NCBI GenBank assembly: GCA_003284215.1
Contig: QBVW01000003.1
Location: 62,001-126,000 of the forward strand
Source of the DNA: SAR86 cluster bacterium AG-313-D11
GTDB lineage: Bacteria > Pseudomonadota > Gammaproteobacteria > Magnimaribacterales > D2472
Direction of reading: 5' to 3'
DNA: 64,000 nucleotides
Shown: positions 26,583 through 35,599 of the stretch, in pieces
Position numbering within the stretch: position 1 is the first letter of the stretch
How the letters are laid out: each line of letters begins with the position of its first letter
Position numbers and translations under genes: made by a program
Notes under the pieces: model-generated
What the model was told of the DNA's origin: nothing
What the model saw: the letters and a program-made list of their open reading frames with translations, nothing else
The model's database searches: none

Positions 26583-27512
26583 TTATCTTGATTCAAGCAA
26601 TTGTATGATTTCATGGGCAAGTGCATTTTTAGACTTAGTATTATTCATAATCAAGTTAGCATTATTGACCTCATATCCCAATTCATTTAATTTTGAAGAT
26701 TCCTTTAAATCAGATGTATCTATAAAAATTCTTTGAGAATAGTTTTGATAAAATTTACCAATTGTTACAACGCTAATTTGATGCCCCAACTCTAACATCA
26801 TCTTTGCAGTTGGGCCCTTTAAAGATTTGGAATTTACAATCGGACTAATGACGGTCACCTTTTGTGAAAAATCTTGCAGATGTTTACTTAAAGCACCTAA
26901 TTGAAGCATTGGATTGATGCTTACATATGGGTTGGAAGGACATATAATAATCTCATCATAAGTCGATAAATCTAAATCTTTATTGAATTCAGCCTTATCA
27001 AGGCCTTTAAACACAAAATCCGTTACAGGAGGCTCACACTTCAGTTTTACAAAGTATTCTTGAAAAGAAAGCAATCTGTTTTTCGTTTGGATATAAGTTT
27101 CAACAGGTTGATTGCACATTGGAAAAATATTTTTTTGTAAATTAAAAGATTCACATAGATTATGCGTGGCCTGGGTGAGGGAAAGACCAGATCTGAGTAA
27201 TTGTGTTCTCTGAATGTGTGTGGCTAAATCTTTATCTCCTAGTTGAAACCAAGTTTCTCCACCCATATCATCCAATGCTGAGAGCATATTCCATGATTCA
27301 TCTCTTCTTCCCCATCCCTTTGATACATCAGATTCACCAGCAAGTGTATACATAACTGTATCTAGATCGGGACAAATTTTAAAATCAAGATGTGTAAAAT
27401 CATCTCCAGTATTAACGGCAATAGTTAAATGCTTTGGATCGATTGAATTCTTAAATCCAAGGGCAAGTTTAGCGCCCCCTACTCCTCCGCAAAGTAAAAG
27501 ATAGTTTTTCAT
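26583..27512 (-). CDS. cofD: CofD/FbiA phospholactate (or related) transferase
   Basis: CofD transfers the activated phospho-acid from GDP or GMP linkage to FO, giving F420-0 or its dehydro form. The 309-residue protein has LLCGGVGGAKLALGF (7-21), NTGDDFTHLDFKICPDLDTVMYTLAG and WFQLGDKDLATHIQRT, plus a late VISPIVNSKSLKGPTAKMM segment, all hallmarks of the family. Its start overlaps the cofE stop by 4 bases. Confidence 0.95.
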   Translation of the reverse strand: MKNYLLLCGGVGGAKLALGFKNSIDPKHLTIAVNTGDDFTHLDFKICPDLDTVMYTLAGESDVSKGWGRRDESWNMLSALDDMGGETWFQLGDKDLATHIQRTQLLRSGLSLTQATHNLCESFNLQKNIFPMCNQPVETYIQTKNRLLSFQEYFVKLKCEPPVTDFVFKGLDKAEFNKDLDLSTYDEIIICPSNPYVSINPMLQLGALSKHLQDFSQKVTVISPIVNSKSLKGPTAKMMLELGHQISVVTIGKFYQNYSQRIFIDTSDLKESSKLNELGYEVNNANLIMNNTKSKNALAHEIIQLLESR

Positions 27513-28261
27513 CTAAACAAATCCTCTTCTTCACCACGAATTAATGATTGAGAATCGCTGAGATTATTTTGTTTAAATTGATACCCCTTAATTAATATAA
27601 CTGGTTTTTTTTGAGCAGCCTGACCCATCAATAATGATGAAGCCGCTGCTAACTCATCTGCAATGCCAATCTGTGTAACTCTCAATTTATTTCCATAAAG
27701 GTCTTTTTTTCCTCTCTCATCTAAAAGACATTCTATGTTGTGACTACCAATGGTAAACCCAACTATGCCATTTCTAAATGGCCTACCCATGGTATCGGTA
27801 ATTATTACAGATATATTTTTTGTAAAAAATTTAGATAAAGATTTTGAAATTGCTTTTGCAGATGCATCAGGATCCTCTGGAAGCAACAATACAATGTCTT
27901 GCTCTTGATCAATATTTGATCTATCAATCCCAGCATTTGCATGAATAAATCCTAACTTATGCTCTACAATCAATACTCCCATTCTGTAACGTACAACTTT
28001 CTTAGACTCATTAAGTATGGCTTGAATAAACTTTGGATCTTTATCAATCTGCTTCGATAAAGTTATAGCCTCATCCGAGGGGCTAAGTAATGAAATATCT
28101 AGATATCTATTTTCTGATTTTGAGACTATCTTTTGAGCAATTGCAATGACATCTCCATCATCAACTTCTATTGATTCTGAGCTAATAGCTTTAATAATTT
28201 CCTTAGACAGATCCTGACCAGGCTTGATAAGAGGCAATGTCTCTAACGCAATGAGTTTAAT
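27509..28261 (-). CDS. cofE: F420-0:gamma-glutamyl ligase CofE, single-domain, with unclear start
   Basis: CofE adds gamma-linked glutamates to F420-0 using GTP. From a TTG at 28237 the protein has 242 residues with GDVIAIAQKIVSK, SENRYL, ITDTMGRPFRNG and QIGIADELAAA. It has only the ligase domain and lacks the C-terminal nitroreductase-like domain of mycobacterial FbiB. The frame stays open upstream of the TTG and encodes IKLIALETLPLIKPGQDL, which aligns with the usual CofE start (VEVFPVEGLPLI-like). No ATG or GTG is available there. ATT codons at 28261, 28270 or 28273 could start translation; the end coordinate given uses 28261. Confidence 0.88.
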   Translation of the reverse strand: MKLIALETLPLIKPGQDLSKEIIKAISSESIEVDDGDVIAIAQKIVSKSENRYLDISLLSPSDEAITLSKQIDKDPKFIQAILNESKKVVRYRMGVLIVEHKLGFIHANAGIDRSNIDQEQDIVLLLPEDPDASAKAISKSLSKFFTKNISVIITDTMGRPFRNGIVGFTIGSHNIECLLDERGKKDLYGNKLRVTQIGIADELAAASSLLMGQAAQKKPVILIKGYQFKQNNLSDSQSLIRGEEEDLFR

Positions 28262-28283
28262 TGAACTAATAATATTTCTCTTG

Positions 28284-28916
28284 TTAGTGACCGGTAATTT
28301 TAATGCCAGAATGAGCTAATGAGTGCTTTTTATTAATAGCGATCAGTATTGAAGTTAAGGCTTCAGCTGCAACTGAATTGCATAAAGGCCCAGCATGCCA
28401 GCCAGTCAGGCCGGCATCAGCTGCCAAATCAATTACGATATTTCTAGCATCAATTAAATCTCCAGCCACTAAAACATCACAATCTATATCAGCATCAGTT
28501 TGAAGTAATTCAGCTGAAATATTTTGAAAAGCAGAAACCACAGTTGTATCTGTGCCTAAAATGGCTTGAGCATTTAATGCTGCAGAACCAACTTCAGGCA
28601 ACTGAACTCTCATAACTTTTGGGGGCATCAAGGGTACTGTTGCATCAATCAATATCTTATTAACCAAAGCATCATTGATGCTTAATAAAGTTGATTCTTG
28701 ATGTGCAAATGGCACAGTTAAACAAGCGAGTTCACAGGATTTAGCTGCGTCAAGATTCAGCATCCCTGATGAAGCATCCAGGCCTAATTTGATTGAAATC
28801 TCTTTGGCTTTAGCTAAATCACGACTCCCTATAAGGACATCATGTCCAGCTTTTATCCACCTTGAGGCTAATCCTTTGCCCAATGACCCTGTTCCTCCGA
28901 GAATAGCTAATTTCAT
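28284..28916 (-). CDS. npdG: NADPH:F420 oxidoreductase (Fno/NpdG)
   Basis: Fno moves hydride between NADPH and F420, making F420H2 available or returning its electrons. The 210-residue Rossmann protein starts MKLAILGGTGSLGKGLASRW, followed by GSRDLAKA, ACLTVPFAHQ, DATVPL and a GWHAGPLCNSVAAEALTSILIAIN C-terminal region typical of the family. It is the first gene of the F420 operon, with a strong AGGAG Shine-Dalgarno and a -10 box close upstream. Confidence 0.92.
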   Translation of the reverse strand: MKLAILGGTGSLGKGLASRWIKAGHDVLIGSRDLAKAKEISIKLGLDASSGMLNLDAAKSCELACLTVPFAHQESTLLSINDALVNKILIDATVPLMPPKVMRVQLPEVGSAALNAQAILGTDTTVVSAFQNISAELLQTDADIDCDVLVAGDLIDARNIVIDLAADAGLTGWHAGPLCNSVAAEALTSILIAINKKHSLAHSGIKITGH

Positions 28917-28946
28917 TCAATATCTCCTTATTAATATTTAACAAAT

Positions 28947-28952
28947 ATTATA
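28947..28952 (-). promoter_or_regulatory. Candidate -10 box for the F420 operon
   Basis: On the minus strand the sequence upstream of npdG reads TTTGTATAATATTTG, a perfect TATAAT with the upstream TTTG of an extended -10. Transcription would start near 28940, 24 bases before the ATG, with AGGAG just before the start codon. No good -35 at 17 bases was found. Confidence 0.5.
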
Positions 28953-29059
28953 CAAATTCACCAACCAATCAATGGGTATCTTCAAGAATAAATTTGTCAA
29001 TATAAATTAAAGTTGCATACTCTATAATTAAATAGTTTAAATCAGCAAAAATACTAAAA

Positions 29060-29824
29060 ATGATAAATTTAAAAAATAAATCAATAGTCGTTACCGGAGG
29101 TACAAAAGGCATAGGTGTTGAGATTACTAAATCTTTTTTAAAGCAAAATGCTCAAGTCTATGTTCTTGCAAGACAAAAACCTAAAAAAATTATTCAAGCG
29201 AAAGGTAACAAAGCTATATTTATTGAATGTGATATTAGAAATATTCAATCTCTTGATAGTGCTGTAAAAGAAATAAACGCTCTATCAAAATCAATAGATG
29301 TTTTAATAAATAATGCTGGTGGAGCTCCAATGGCTAGCGCTTTAACAGCTTCAAATAAATTCCATGAGGCAATCATTGATCTTAATTTATCTGCCCCACT
29401 AAATGTAAGTCAGAGATTCGCTAAAATTATGATGAAACAGAAGACAGTTTCAAACATAATTAATATATCGAGCGTAACAGCAACTAGACCTACGCCAGGA
29501 AGTGCTGCTTATGGAGCAGCCAAGGGAGGTCTAGTAAATCTAACTAAAACTTTGGCAGTTGAGTGGGCTCCTAAAATAAAAGTTAACTCTATAATTGTAG
29601 GTTACATAGAAACAGAAAATTCGATACTCCATTACGGCAGTAAAAAAGAAATTAATAAAATCGCTAAAACTATACCAATGAAAAGAATGGGAAAACCTGA
29701 AGACATTGCAAATGCTTGTTTATTCTTCTCTTCTCAGCTTGCAGATTGGATTACAGGATCAGCTCTAGAGGTTCATGGCGGAGGAGAAAAACCAACTTAT
29801 TTAGATGTAGCTAAACCTAAATGA
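29060..29824 (+). CDS. Short-chain dehydrogenase/reductase
   Basis: The 254-residue classical SDR has the cofactor motif TGGTKGIG (12-19), NNAGG, the serine in NISSVTATRP and the catalytic YGAAK motif. It is divergent from the F420 operon across 143 bases that hold a TATAAT at 29023-29028 on its own strand. Shared control with the F420 operon is possible. The substrate is unknown. Confidence 0.88.
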   Translation: MINLKNKSIVVTGGTKGIGVEITKSFLKQNAQVYVLARQKPKKIIQAKGNKAIFIECDIRNIQSLDSAVKEINALSKSIDVLINNAGGAPMASALTASNKFHEAIIDLNLSAPLNVSQRFAKIMMKQKTVSNIINISSVTATRPTPGSAAYGAAKGGLVNLTKTLAVEWAPKIKVNSIIVGYIETENSILHYGSKKEINKIAKTIPMKRMGKPEDIANACLFFSSQLADWITGSALEVHGGGEKPTYLDVAKPK

Positions 29825-29826
29825 AA

Positions 29827-31353
29827 TTAGCCAAATAATTTTCTTACAAGCCTATTTCCCCAAAATATTTTTAAGGCACCCTTGAGTTGTTCGAATGATT
29901 TATCAGTATAGGGATAAGTTGATGCAGATTTCTTGCCGATAATAATTGGCATTGGGTGTGCATAAGCTAGCAAGCCCTCTTTACCATTCACCACACCTAG
30001 TCCGCTTTCTTTAACACCACCAAACGGCACTTCATTGACGCCATAGCTCATTGCCATATCGTTTACAGAACATGCCCCAGTCTCAATTGATTTTGCTAAT
30101 CTTTGACCTTTAACCAAATCTTTAGTCCAAACATTTCCATTTAAACCGTAATGAGATTGGTTTGCGAGCATTAATGCCTCGTCTTCAGATTGAACTTTCA
30201 TAATAGAGATGATTGGTCCAAAAGTTTCATCCTTCATGATCTTCATTTCATGAGTAACCTCAATCAAGACAGTGGGTTCAAAATATAGACCTTCATAATT
30301 AGGGTTTCTTTTTCCACCAACTAATACCTTAGCTCCTTTGGCAACAGCATCATTGACATGATCTTCAATAATGTTGACTTGTTTATCCCAAAAGGTAGGA
30401 CCCACATCGCCCTTGCAATCATTTGATTGAATGAGTGACTGAGTTATGGCTACAACTTCCTCAACGAATTGATCATACACATCATCCATAACATAAATTC
30501 TTTCTGTGCCGCAGCAATATTGCCCTGCATTCATGCATGATCCGACAACTGCCCCACTTGCTGCATCTTTAATATCAGCATCAGAGCATACAATCATTGC
30601 GTCTTTACCGCCTAGTTCGAGGCTATAGGGAATTAGCATTTCGCCACATTTTGCTGCAATCTTTTTTCCAGTAGAGACACTGCCTGTAAAAGATACTTTA
30701 TCTGGACTCTGATCAATTAATTCAGCGCCTGTCTCCCCATCTCCAATAACTGTCTGAACTAAATGTTGTGGAGCTTCTGCTAATGCAAAAATCTCTTCAA
30801 CAAGTGCTCCGGACATAGGTGTAACTTCAGATGGCTTGACCACTACGCTATTTCCACAAAGAATCGCTTGGATAACTGGGTTAATAGAAAGGATAAATGG
30901 ACCATTCCATGGCGTAATAACAGCCACAACACCTCTTGGCTTATATGTGATGATAGTTTTTTTCAGAAATTTCATTGGGCCATGCATCTTAATTTTTTTA
31001 TCTGCTAACCATTTACGAGCTCTTTTTGCGTAAAATACCAAAGAGTCTACAGCTGAAAATACTTCCATAGCCATAGCTTCTTGCTCTGGTTTACCAGTTT
31101 CCCTCATGACAACATCCATAATTCTGTCTTGCTGCTGAATCACGATATCAGCAACTCTATGCATTAATTCAACCCTTTCTTTTAAGGTTGTTTTCTTCCA
31201 TTTACTTTGGGCAACTTTAGCCTGAGTCATGATTGTTGAAATTTCTTCAGCTGAAGCGCATTCGTAAGTATCAATATGAGAAAGATCAACTGGGCTTTTT
31301 AAAGTTAATAATTTTTTACCACTTTCAGAATGCGAAATAGAAAAAATAGCCAT
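29827..31353 (-). CDS. NAD(P)-dependent aldehyde dehydrogenase
   Basis: The 508-residue protein is an ALDH superfamily enzyme oxidising an aldehyde to an acid. It has the ITPWNGPF cofactor segment, Glu246 in LELGGKD, the catalytic Cys280 in NAGQYCCG and late PFGGVKESGLG. Its start is 2 bases after the APH-like gene, so the two are one leftward operon. Substrate specificity cannot be inferred. Confidence 0.92.
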   Translation of the reverse strand: MAIFSISHSESGKKLLTLKSPVDLSHIDTYECASAEEISTIMTQAKVAQSKWKKTTLKERVELMHRVADIVIQQQDRIMDVVMRETGKPEQEAMAMEVFSAVDSLVFYAKRARKWLADKKIKMHGPMKFLKKTIITYKPRGVVAVITPWNGPFILSINPVIQAILCGNSVVVKPSEVTPMSGALVEEIFALAEAPQHLVQTVIGDGETGAELIDQSPDKVSFTGSVSTGKKIAAKCGEMLIPYSLELGGKDAMIVCSDADIKDAASGAVVGSCMNAGQYCCGTERIYVMDDVYDQFVEEVVAITQSLIQSNDCKGDVGPTFWDKQVNIIEDHVNDAVAKGAKVLVGGKRNPNYEGLYFEPTVLIEVTHEMKIMKDETFGPIISIMKVQSEDEALMLANQSHYGLNGNVWTKDLVKGQRLAKSIETGACSVNDMAMSYGVNEVPFGGVKESGLGVVNGKEGLLAYAHPMPIIIGKKSASTYPYTDKSFEQLKGALKIFWGNRLVRKLFG

Positions 31354-31355
31354 TT

Positions 31356-32426
31356 TTATAACTCCTTAAGTTTTGCTTCAAGCATAGGTGTTACATGATT
31401 ATTAATATGAGCATTCATGCCCATTGGCATAATTTCATAATGCTCTAGTTTTCTAACAACCTTCACCATGATGACTGTAAATTTATACAGAGCTAAAATA
31501 TAGTAGTAATCAAAATCATCTGCGCTAAATCCAGTCAGAGCTTCCCATTTAGCAATTGTTGCCACTGGCCCAGGAAAACCATTCAATCTTTCAACATGCA
31601 CCCCTTTTGAGTTGCAATCATCAATAGCTATTCCCCAGGCAAGATCCATACAAGGATCTCCAAGCGCAGCCATTTCCCAATCTAAAACAGCTGAGACTGT
31701 CCCATCAGGATCATACATAATGTTTGCACATCTACAATCTCCCCAAAGAATTGAGGATTGAGTAGGTTTAGGTTTATTAGCCTTGAGCCATTTTCGTGCT
31801 TCATCAGCAACTGGATGAGCCTCATCTTCCATAGCCCAATCATGAAAACTAAAATAATAATTTAACTCTTGATCAAGATAGTCTTCTGCGAGCTTAGGCC
31901 TATTAAGAAATTCAAAATCCCCATTCGATATATCTACTTGATGAATTTTAGCCATTTGCTCAACCCAACCCCACCAAATTCTCTCTCTCACATCTTCGGA
32001 GGATTCAGCAACCCATCCCTCTTGATGAAACGGAGGATTATCTGAAGGAGCATCACCACTAGCCATTTCCATAACATAAAAAGATGTTCCAAAAACTTCA
32101 TTACTAGGCTCATACCAGAGAACTTTAGGAACTTTAATATCGTGATCAAATAATTTCTGCATAATTAAAAATTGCTTATGAATGTCATAATCAGGAAATA
32201 CAAAAAAACCTTCAGGATAGAATCTGAGAACCATTCCAGTATTAATTTTTACACCCTCTAATTCATATGAAACATTAAAACTCAATGTTTCATTTGAAAA
32301 ACCTGTATTCTCAGGGCCTCCTAATAATTCAACATTCAAGTCGGTAGATCCATCTAATTGGGATTGAAGCCAGCTAGTAAAAATTACTTTGGTTTCGTCT
32401 AAATCTCGTTCTTGTGGCTTTGGCAT
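31356..32426 (-). CDS. Aminoglycoside phosphotransferase-fold (ACAD10/11-type) kinase
   Basis: The 356-residue protein belongs to the APH-like kinase family found with acyl-CoA dehydrogenases and lipid degradation genes. Motifs are FYVMEMASGDAP, the catalytic-loop segment WGDCRCANIMYD (Trp replaces the usual His of HGD) and the metal-binding VLDWEMAALGDP. In related families such proteins phosphorylate hydroxy-acyl substrates. It is the first gene of the pair with aldehyde dehydrogenase and is divergent from the DUF1214 gene. Confidence 0.85.
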   Translation of the reverse strand: MPKPQERDLDETKVIFTSWLQSQLDGSTDLNVELLGGPENTGFSNETLSFNVSYELEGVKINTGMVLRFYPEGFFVFPDYDIHKQFLIMQKLFDHDIKVPKVLWYEPSNEVFGTSFYVMEMASGDAPSDNPPFHQEGWVAESSEDVRERIWWGWVEQMAKIHQVDISNGDFEFLNRPKLAEDYLDQELNYYFSFHDWAMEDEAHPVADEARKWLKANKPKPTQSSILWGDCRCANIMYDPDGTVSAVLDWEMAALGDPCMDLAWGIAIDDCNSKGVHVERLNGFPGPVATIAKWEALTGFSADDFDYYYILALYKFTVIMVKVVRKLEHYEIMPMGMNAHINNHVTPMLEAKLKEL

Positions 32427-32493
32427 TGTATTGTTGTATTCATTGATTAAACATCAACCTTAATATAAATTTAATCAATTAAAAAGAAAAACT

Positions 32494-33576
32494 ATGGCTG
32501 ATTTATTCAAAGAAAAATGGAATGCATTTTGTGAAAACCTAAAAGATGTTGGATCAATTATTGAATCAGAATCATCGCTTTCCGAAACAGACCAAGCCGA
32601 AGGATATAGATACTTACTTCGTTTAATGCGCTTATCATTAGAAATGAATTTAGAACATTCAAACCCGTCAACACCATCTTTTTATAATCTCTCTCATGAG
32701 ACTGCAAAAATAGGTGCAGATAATCCAGATAATATTTATCTAAATTCAAACATAGATGGATCTCAATCATATGAAGTTTTTGGAAATATTGGTGAGTCAG
32801 ACTATTTAAGTTTTGGCCTCAAAGAAAATAGGTACAGCAAAGATGGCACCATGCTATCTTTAGGGGAAATTGATCTTAGAGATATGATGGTTGATAGCAC
32901 AGGGAATTTTATTTTATATCTTGGCGGAGATACTAATTCTAAAAATTTTTTACCACTTCCTGCAAATGCAAATATGTTGATAGTTCGACAAACCTATAAA
33001 AATAGAATTTCTCAAACGCATGCTAAAATTAATATCAGAACTACTAGCGCAACAGCTTCTCCCGAACTTTTAACACCCTCTATGCTTGAGACTCAACTCA
33101 ATCAGTCTCTTGCTTTCGTTAAAGGAACTGCATCAACCTTTATAAAGTGGGTGCATGAATTTAAAGCCAATCATAAAAATCAATTACCCATCGGTGATCA
33201 AGCTTTTTTTCAAGCAGCCGGTGGAGATCCTAAAATTTGTTACCTACATGGATATTATGACTTTGGTAAAGATGAATATATGGAAATCACTACGGATATA
33301 CCTGAATGCGAGTATTGGAATTTTCAATTAGAAAATTATTGGATGGAATCCCTGGATTATAGGCATTTCCCTATTCATATAAATGAATCATCCGCTATTC
33401 TAAATAAAGATAAGACTTTAACTATTAACGTTAGTCACCACCGTATTAATATAAAAAATAATCTTATCACCGAGGGTCGTAATAATGGAGCCATGCTTCT
33501 TCGATGGATAGGTGCAAGTGCTCATCCAATCCCAAATGTAGAAATAAAAAAACTTGATTCTATGGAGGCAGGTTAA
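32494..33576 (+). CDS. DUF1214 domain protein
   Basis: The 360-residue protein has a C-terminal DUF1214 region (DIPECEYWNFQLENYWMESLDYRHFPIHINESSA...LTINVSHH). The family's function is not established. It overlaps the sulfotransferase ATG by one base and heads a rightward set of genes. DUF1214 proteins often neighbour sulfotransferase and SDR genes in actinobacterial and marine proteobacterial lipid-related clusters. Confidence 0.8.
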   Translation: MADLFKEKWNAFCENLKDVGSIIESESSLSETDQAEGYRYLLRLMRLSLEMNLEHSNPSTPSFYNLSHETAKIGADNPDNIYLNSNIDGSQSYEVFGNIGESDYLSFGLKENRYSKDGTMLSLGEIDLRDMMVDSTGNFILYLGGDTNSKNFLPLPANANMLIVRQTYKNRISQTHAKINIRTTSATASPELLTPSMLETQLNQSLAFVKGTASTFIKWVHEFKANHKNQLPIGDQAFFQAAGGDPKICYLHGYYDFGKDEYMEITTDIPECEYWNFQLENYWMESLDYRHFPIHINESSAILNKDKTLTINVSHHRINIKNNLITEGRNNGAMLLRWIGASAHPIPNVEIKKLDSMEAG

Positions 33577-34715
33577 TGCTTAATTCTTCAACAATAAAAA
33601 ATGAAGCTATAGAACAAACTAATTTAGAGAACTTTGGTAATCCATTATTTTTGGAAGGATTTGAAAGACTTGTTCAATCTATTAATCATGAAGCAGATTT
33701 AAATGATGTTGGTTTAAATGCTCAAAGATTTAGATTAACTGGAGTATTGGCTAATTTACTAATGATAGAAGAGGCATGCATTAGACACCCAGAAATACTG
33801 AACGAAGAAATTCATTCTCCTGTTGTGATTGTTGGACTTCCAAGAACAGGAAGCACCATGACCCACAGGCTTCTTGCTTCTGATCCAAACCATACTGCAA
33901 TGCTTTGGTGGGAAGGAAGATATCCAGCAATGTTAGAAAATGAATTGCGTGGCAATCCAGAAAAACGAATGGAAATGGGAAAAGCTGAAGTTGAAGCAGT
34001 GATGCAGGCCTCCCCAGAAGCCCTCACCATCCACCCTTGGGATTACAAAGGCGCAGATGAAGAAATTTTACTTTTAGAGCATACATTTTTTAGCACAGTG
34101 CCAGAATCATTTATGCGCCTGCCCTCCTATTCTAAGTGGGTTGAATCACAAGATCATATTCATGCATATGCACAACTTAAAAAAATGCTTCAATACCTTC
34201 AATGGCAAAACCCAGGAAGAGAAAAGAAAAGATGGGTATTAAAATCACCCCATCATTTGGGTTTTATTGATAAATTATTAGATATTTTTCCAGATTCAAA
34301 AGTTATACAGACTCATAGAGACCCATTAAAAACTGTGCCATCGTTTTGTTCAATGTGCGCAAATTTATTTGAGCCTCTTACAAATTCATATGATAAAAAT
34401 GAAATTGGTCATCATTGGGCGCACAAATTAGCCAAGGTATTGAATCACTGTATGAAGATTAGCAATGATAATAAAGACAATTTCCTTGATCTTGAATTCA
34501 GCAAAATGATCCAAGATCCCATTCTTGAAATGAATGAAGTTTATAACTTTATTGGGGAGGATTTTACTGATCAAGCAGAAAATGCAATGAATGCATGGAA
34601 AGAAGAAAATCAGCATGAAATGGGCGCCCATCAATATTCACTCGAAGAATTTGGATTGGAAAGTTCGTTCATTGATAATTACTTTCAAGACTATATTAAT
34701 CAATACATAAAATAG
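33576..34715 (+). CDS. Sulfotransferase family protein
   Basis: The 379-residue protein has the 5'-phosphosulfate-binding loop GLPRTGST (87-94) and the 3'-phosphate-binding segment QTHRDPLKTVPSFCSM, as in PAPS-dependent sulfotransferases. Acceptors in the family include sterols, phenols and carbohydrates. It lies between DUF1214 and SDR genes with overlap or very short spacing, so it acts in the same pathway. Confidence 0.87.
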   Translation: MLNSSTIKNEAIEQTNLENFGNPLFLEGFERLVQSINHEADLNDVGLNAQRFRLTGVLANLLMIEEACIRHPEILNEEIHSPVVIVGLPRTGSTMTHRLLASDPNHTAMLWWEGRYPAMLENELRGNPEKRMEMGKAEVEAVMQASPEALTIHPWDYKGADEEILLLEHTFFSTVPESFMRLPSYSKWVESQDHIHAYAQLKKMLQYLQWQNPGREKKRWVLKSPHHLGFIDKLLDIFPDSKVIQTHRDPLKTVPSFCSMCANLFEPLTNSYDKNEIGHHWAHKLAKVLNHCMKISNDNKDNFLDLEFSKMIQDPILEMNEVYNFIGEDFTDQAENAMNAWKEENQHEMGAHQYSLEEFGLESSFIDNYFQDYINQYIK

Positions 34716-34723
34716 GAAAAAAG

Positions 34724-35500
34724 ATGTTATTAAAAGATAAAGTGGTAATTGTCTCTGGTATTGGACCAGGTCTGGGTCAAGAGCTTGCATATGGGGCAGC
34801 CAGAGAGGGTGCAAAAATTGCTATAGCGGCTAGATCATCAGAACTATTAAATAAACTCAAAGGAGAGATTGGAAAAAAGTCAGAAGTGATCGCAATCCCT
34901 TGTGACATCACAAAACCTGAAGAGTGTAAAAATTTAGTTGATGAAACAATTAAAAAATATGGAAAGCTTGATGGCTTAATCAATAGTGCTTATCGTGCAG
35001 GAGATTTTAAAGAAATTGAGGAGTCTGATTTTTCTGATTGGCAGGAAACCATGAATACAAACTTTTTTGGAACCATGAACCTAACGATGGCTGCAGTTAA
35101 AGAAATGACTCCAAATCAACAAGGTTCAATTGTAATGATCAACAGCCTAATAACAAAGAAACCTTTACCAACTCAAGGTGGATATGCGGCATCAAAAGGT
35201 GCCCTAGCGACTGCAACTAAAATTCTTGCAAAAGAACTAGGCCCAAAAGGAATCAGAGTGAATTCCGTTTATATGGGTTGGATGTGGGGTCCACCAGTTG
35301 AAATGTATGTAAACTTTACCGCTGAATCTATGGGGGTTGAACCAAAAGATGTAATAGATGGAGTTACCAAGGATATTCCATTGGGCATCATTCCAGATGA
35401 TAGTGACTGTGCAAATGCTGCATTATTTCTAATCTCAGATCTTGCGAAAGTTATTACTGGCGCTAATTTAGATGTAAATGGTGGAGAATTTATGACTTGA
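34724..35500 (+). CDS. Short-chain dehydrogenase/reductase
   Basis: The 258-residue SDR has GIGPGLGQE (12-20) as cofactor motif, NSAYRAGD in the NNAG position, the serine in MINSLITKKP and YAASK as catalytic motif. It follows the sulfotransferase gene by 8 bases. The variant NNAG region (NSAY) is shared by a subset of SDRs near sterol-type genes, but specificity is not known. Confidence 0.87.
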   Translation: MLLKDKVVIVSGIGPGLGQELAYGAAREGAKIAIAARSSELLNKLKGEIGKKSEVIAIPCDITKPEECKNLVDETIKKYGKLDGLINSAYRAGDFKEIEESDFSDWQETMNTNFFGTMNLTMAAVKEMTPNQQGSIVMINSLITKKPLPTQGGYAASKGALATATKILAKELGPKGIRVNSVYMGWMWGPPVEMYVNFTAESMGVEPKDVIDGVTKDIPLGIIPDDSDCANAALFLISDLAKVITGANLDVNGGEFMT

Positions 35501-35599
35501 TGAGTATCGAATGATATTTATTCGTCAAGTTAAATAAAAGTATTTATCATTTTTTTTTGAAAAAAGATTTTCTTCATAATTATTGTTTAAAATAATTGA

